A stretch of 64,000 bases of DNA from Viscum album (lineage: Eukaryota; Streptophyta; Magnoliopsida; Santalales; Viscaceae): positions 1,901,422,644-1,901,486,643 of the forward strand of contig OY728163.1 in the NCBI GenBank assembly GCA_963277665.1, read 5' to 3'. Positions 62,928-64,000 of the stretch are shown piece after piece. The notes under the pieces were generated by a model, which did no database searches, had not been told where the DNA came from, and worked only from the letters and a program-made list of their open reading frames with translations. Position 1 is the first letter of the stretch. Every line of letters begins with the position of its first letter. Both the position numbers and the translations under genes were made by a program.

Positions 62928-62960
<33 letters not shown>
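62921..62960. repeat. (ATA/ATT)n microsatellite
   Basis: About 20 bp of ATA repeats followed by about 20 bp of ATT repeats, making a perfect inverted structure around the centre. It sits between the GC-rich and tandem-repeat parts of the TE-F LTR. Confidence 0.85.
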
Positions 62961-62961
<1 letters not shown>

Positions 62962-63329
62962 GAGAGATGATTTATTATTAATAAATCATAGACCGGGCGT
63001 CGGTATCGCGTGCCGTCAGCGGAGACGCGTCCCTTAAGATGAGACGAACATTTTGAGATGGTTTCGAGAATTTGTAATTCCCGAAACAAGGGGCCTCGGA
63101 GGCGCGACATGTCTTTAAGTGAATTGACGTTTTTTCAAGGATCTTGTTTGGGATGGCGCGGATGCGTCTGACTTCCATTTTGAGCGTCGTCTATGGCTTT
63201 GGGACCCTGGAGTCAGGGTGAATCTTTCCAGGGTGGTTTCAGGCGTTGAAGCCAGAGTTGAGGCATGAGCCCCACGGCCCGTCTTTTGAGCTGCGAGTAG
63301 TGTTTAGTGACTTTCTCATTGGGCATCCA

Positions 63330-63850
63330 TTCGAGGCATGCGATTAGTCGATTCTGGATGTTTTTCCGAGTTGATTTCAATGGTGCAATCTGCCCACTCT
63401 AATTCTGTACACCGGTACGGCCCCACGAGGGCTGTTTCGGGATATGACGGTGATTTCCAGAATTATCACCGGGTGTCCGTTTTGGACAAGTGAATAGTCC
63501 AACTTGTGTGCTATTTCGATAGGATCGCAATGTTGTGATCCGTTCGTTGTGTTTCAGGATCGGTATGTGGGTCCCATGAAGCACCGCTCGTGTACGGTGT
63601 TCCAGAATGCATCTTTTTCTATGGATATCTGGTGTGCTCAAGTGAGTAGTCTTTTTGATGTGTCATCCCGAGCAGATTGCAATGGTGCGATGCGCCTGAC
63701 TGTTTTCGGGCCGAGGCTCGGGATCACGGGACATCATTTGGGCGTAAGGTGGTGTTTGTGACTTTTTGTCAGATATCAATTTGAGGCATGTAAATATCTT
63801 ATCTCACATGTTTTTCTGCGATGATTACAACGGTGCAATCCTTTGGGATG
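63330..63850 (+). repeat. ~150-bp degenerate tandem array in TE-F LTR
   Basis: Four units are aligned on AAGTGAATAGTC and GATTTCAATGGTGCAATC. The first core starts at about 63340, 63487, 63639 and 63787. The second lies at about 63374, 63526, 63675 and 63824. The period is 147-152 bp. A TACGGTG.TTCCAGAAT block recurs at 63448 and 63595. Flanking sequence to 63160 and 63940 may hold further worn units. Confidence 0.7.
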
Positions 63851-64000
63851 TGCGCAGTCTTTTTTGAGATTCCATCAAATGTGGGCACATGAAAGATGTA
63901 CTGGTGACGGTTCTTCTACCGTGTTTGTAGCGGACACTTGGCGTTTGAACGTGTTCTACACTATGAGAGTGGTGTTGGTGTTTAAAGATATGTGGTTGGC

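Larger units (their letters stand above)
61368..64000 (+). mobile_element. TE-F: left 2.6 kb of a young GC-rich LTR, cut by window end
   Basis: The base composition changes sharply from AT-rich to GC-rich with many CpG. The left edge is TGTAAGAACCC, a typical LTR start. The next 100 bp resemble the start of TE-B LTR (61405-61450 with 12130-12170), and the A/T-rich block at 61990-62030 resembles 12385-12425, so it is a relative of TE-B in the same orientation. No coding domain is seen; open frames at 62264-62587 and 62538-62840 lie wholly in the LTR and have no recognised domain. Whether it is a solo LTR or a full element cannot be told. Confidence 0.65.

Noticed and set aside
1..64000. tRNA, rRNA, snRNA, telomere repeats and Ty1/copia elements.
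   Set aside because: No cloverleaf with A and B boxes, no conserved rRNA block and no TTTAGGG array were seen, and integrase never precedes RT as it would in copia. A formal search could still find short or worn examples.

Overview
This window looks like gene-poor nuclear DNA from a seed plant, most likely a flowering plant. It is very AT-rich and I found no intact host gene, tRNA, rRNA or small-RNA gene. Almost everything recognisable is decayed retrotransposon sequence. Most of it comes from long-LTR Ty3/gypsy elements whose integrase tail resembles a Tekay/Del-type chromovirus, with initiator-methionine tRNA primer sites and LTRs of about 2.7-3.9 kb. There is also one 5'-truncated plant LINE with a C-terminal RNase H. 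The species cannot be named from the sequence.

Layout. Positions 1-2059 are AT-rich and hold one copy of a degenerate dispersed repeat; a second copy lies near 47.9-48.8 kb. TE-A (+ strand, 2060-21800) has a 5' LTR, gag, protease, RT, RNase H, integrase and a 3' LTR, all riddled with stops. A LINE fragment (- strand, about 5480-6560) sits in its leader. TE-B (+, 12096-19980) sits inside TE-A's 3' LTR and splits it into 10971-12095 and 19981-21800. TE-B keeps gag to RNase H but has lost its integrase core and the first ~1.7 kb of its 3' LTR in one deletion. After an AT-rich gap comes TE-C (-, 23795 to about 46626), the most decayed element; its pol can still be read backwards from about 30480 to 27520. 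Its 5' LTR is split by TE-D (-, 32691-43555), which has two LTRs, a primer-binding site, gag, protease, RT, RNase H, integrase and a probable 5-bp target duplication. From 46.6 to 61.4 kb the DNA is AT-rich TE sediment, with a GC-richer unexplained island (49.2-50.2 kb) and the tail of a further gypsy element, TE-E, ending near 57070. From 61368 to the window end is the GC- and CpG-rich start of a younger LTR, TE-F, which carries two internal tandem arrays.

Working together. Nothing here forms an operating pathway. The gag-pol segments once encoded autonomous retrotransposons, but each has multiple stops and frameshifts, and several have lost catalytic residues. The nesting order (TE-A before TE-B and the LINE; TE-C before TE-D) agrees with composition: the host elements are AT-rich and nearly CpG-free, the guests less so, and TE-F least. 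This fits progressive methylcytosine decay. I did not find a new biological system. The points most worth a second look are the split LTRs, the TE-B deletion, the LTR-internal repeat and dyad arrays, and the dispersed repeat pair.
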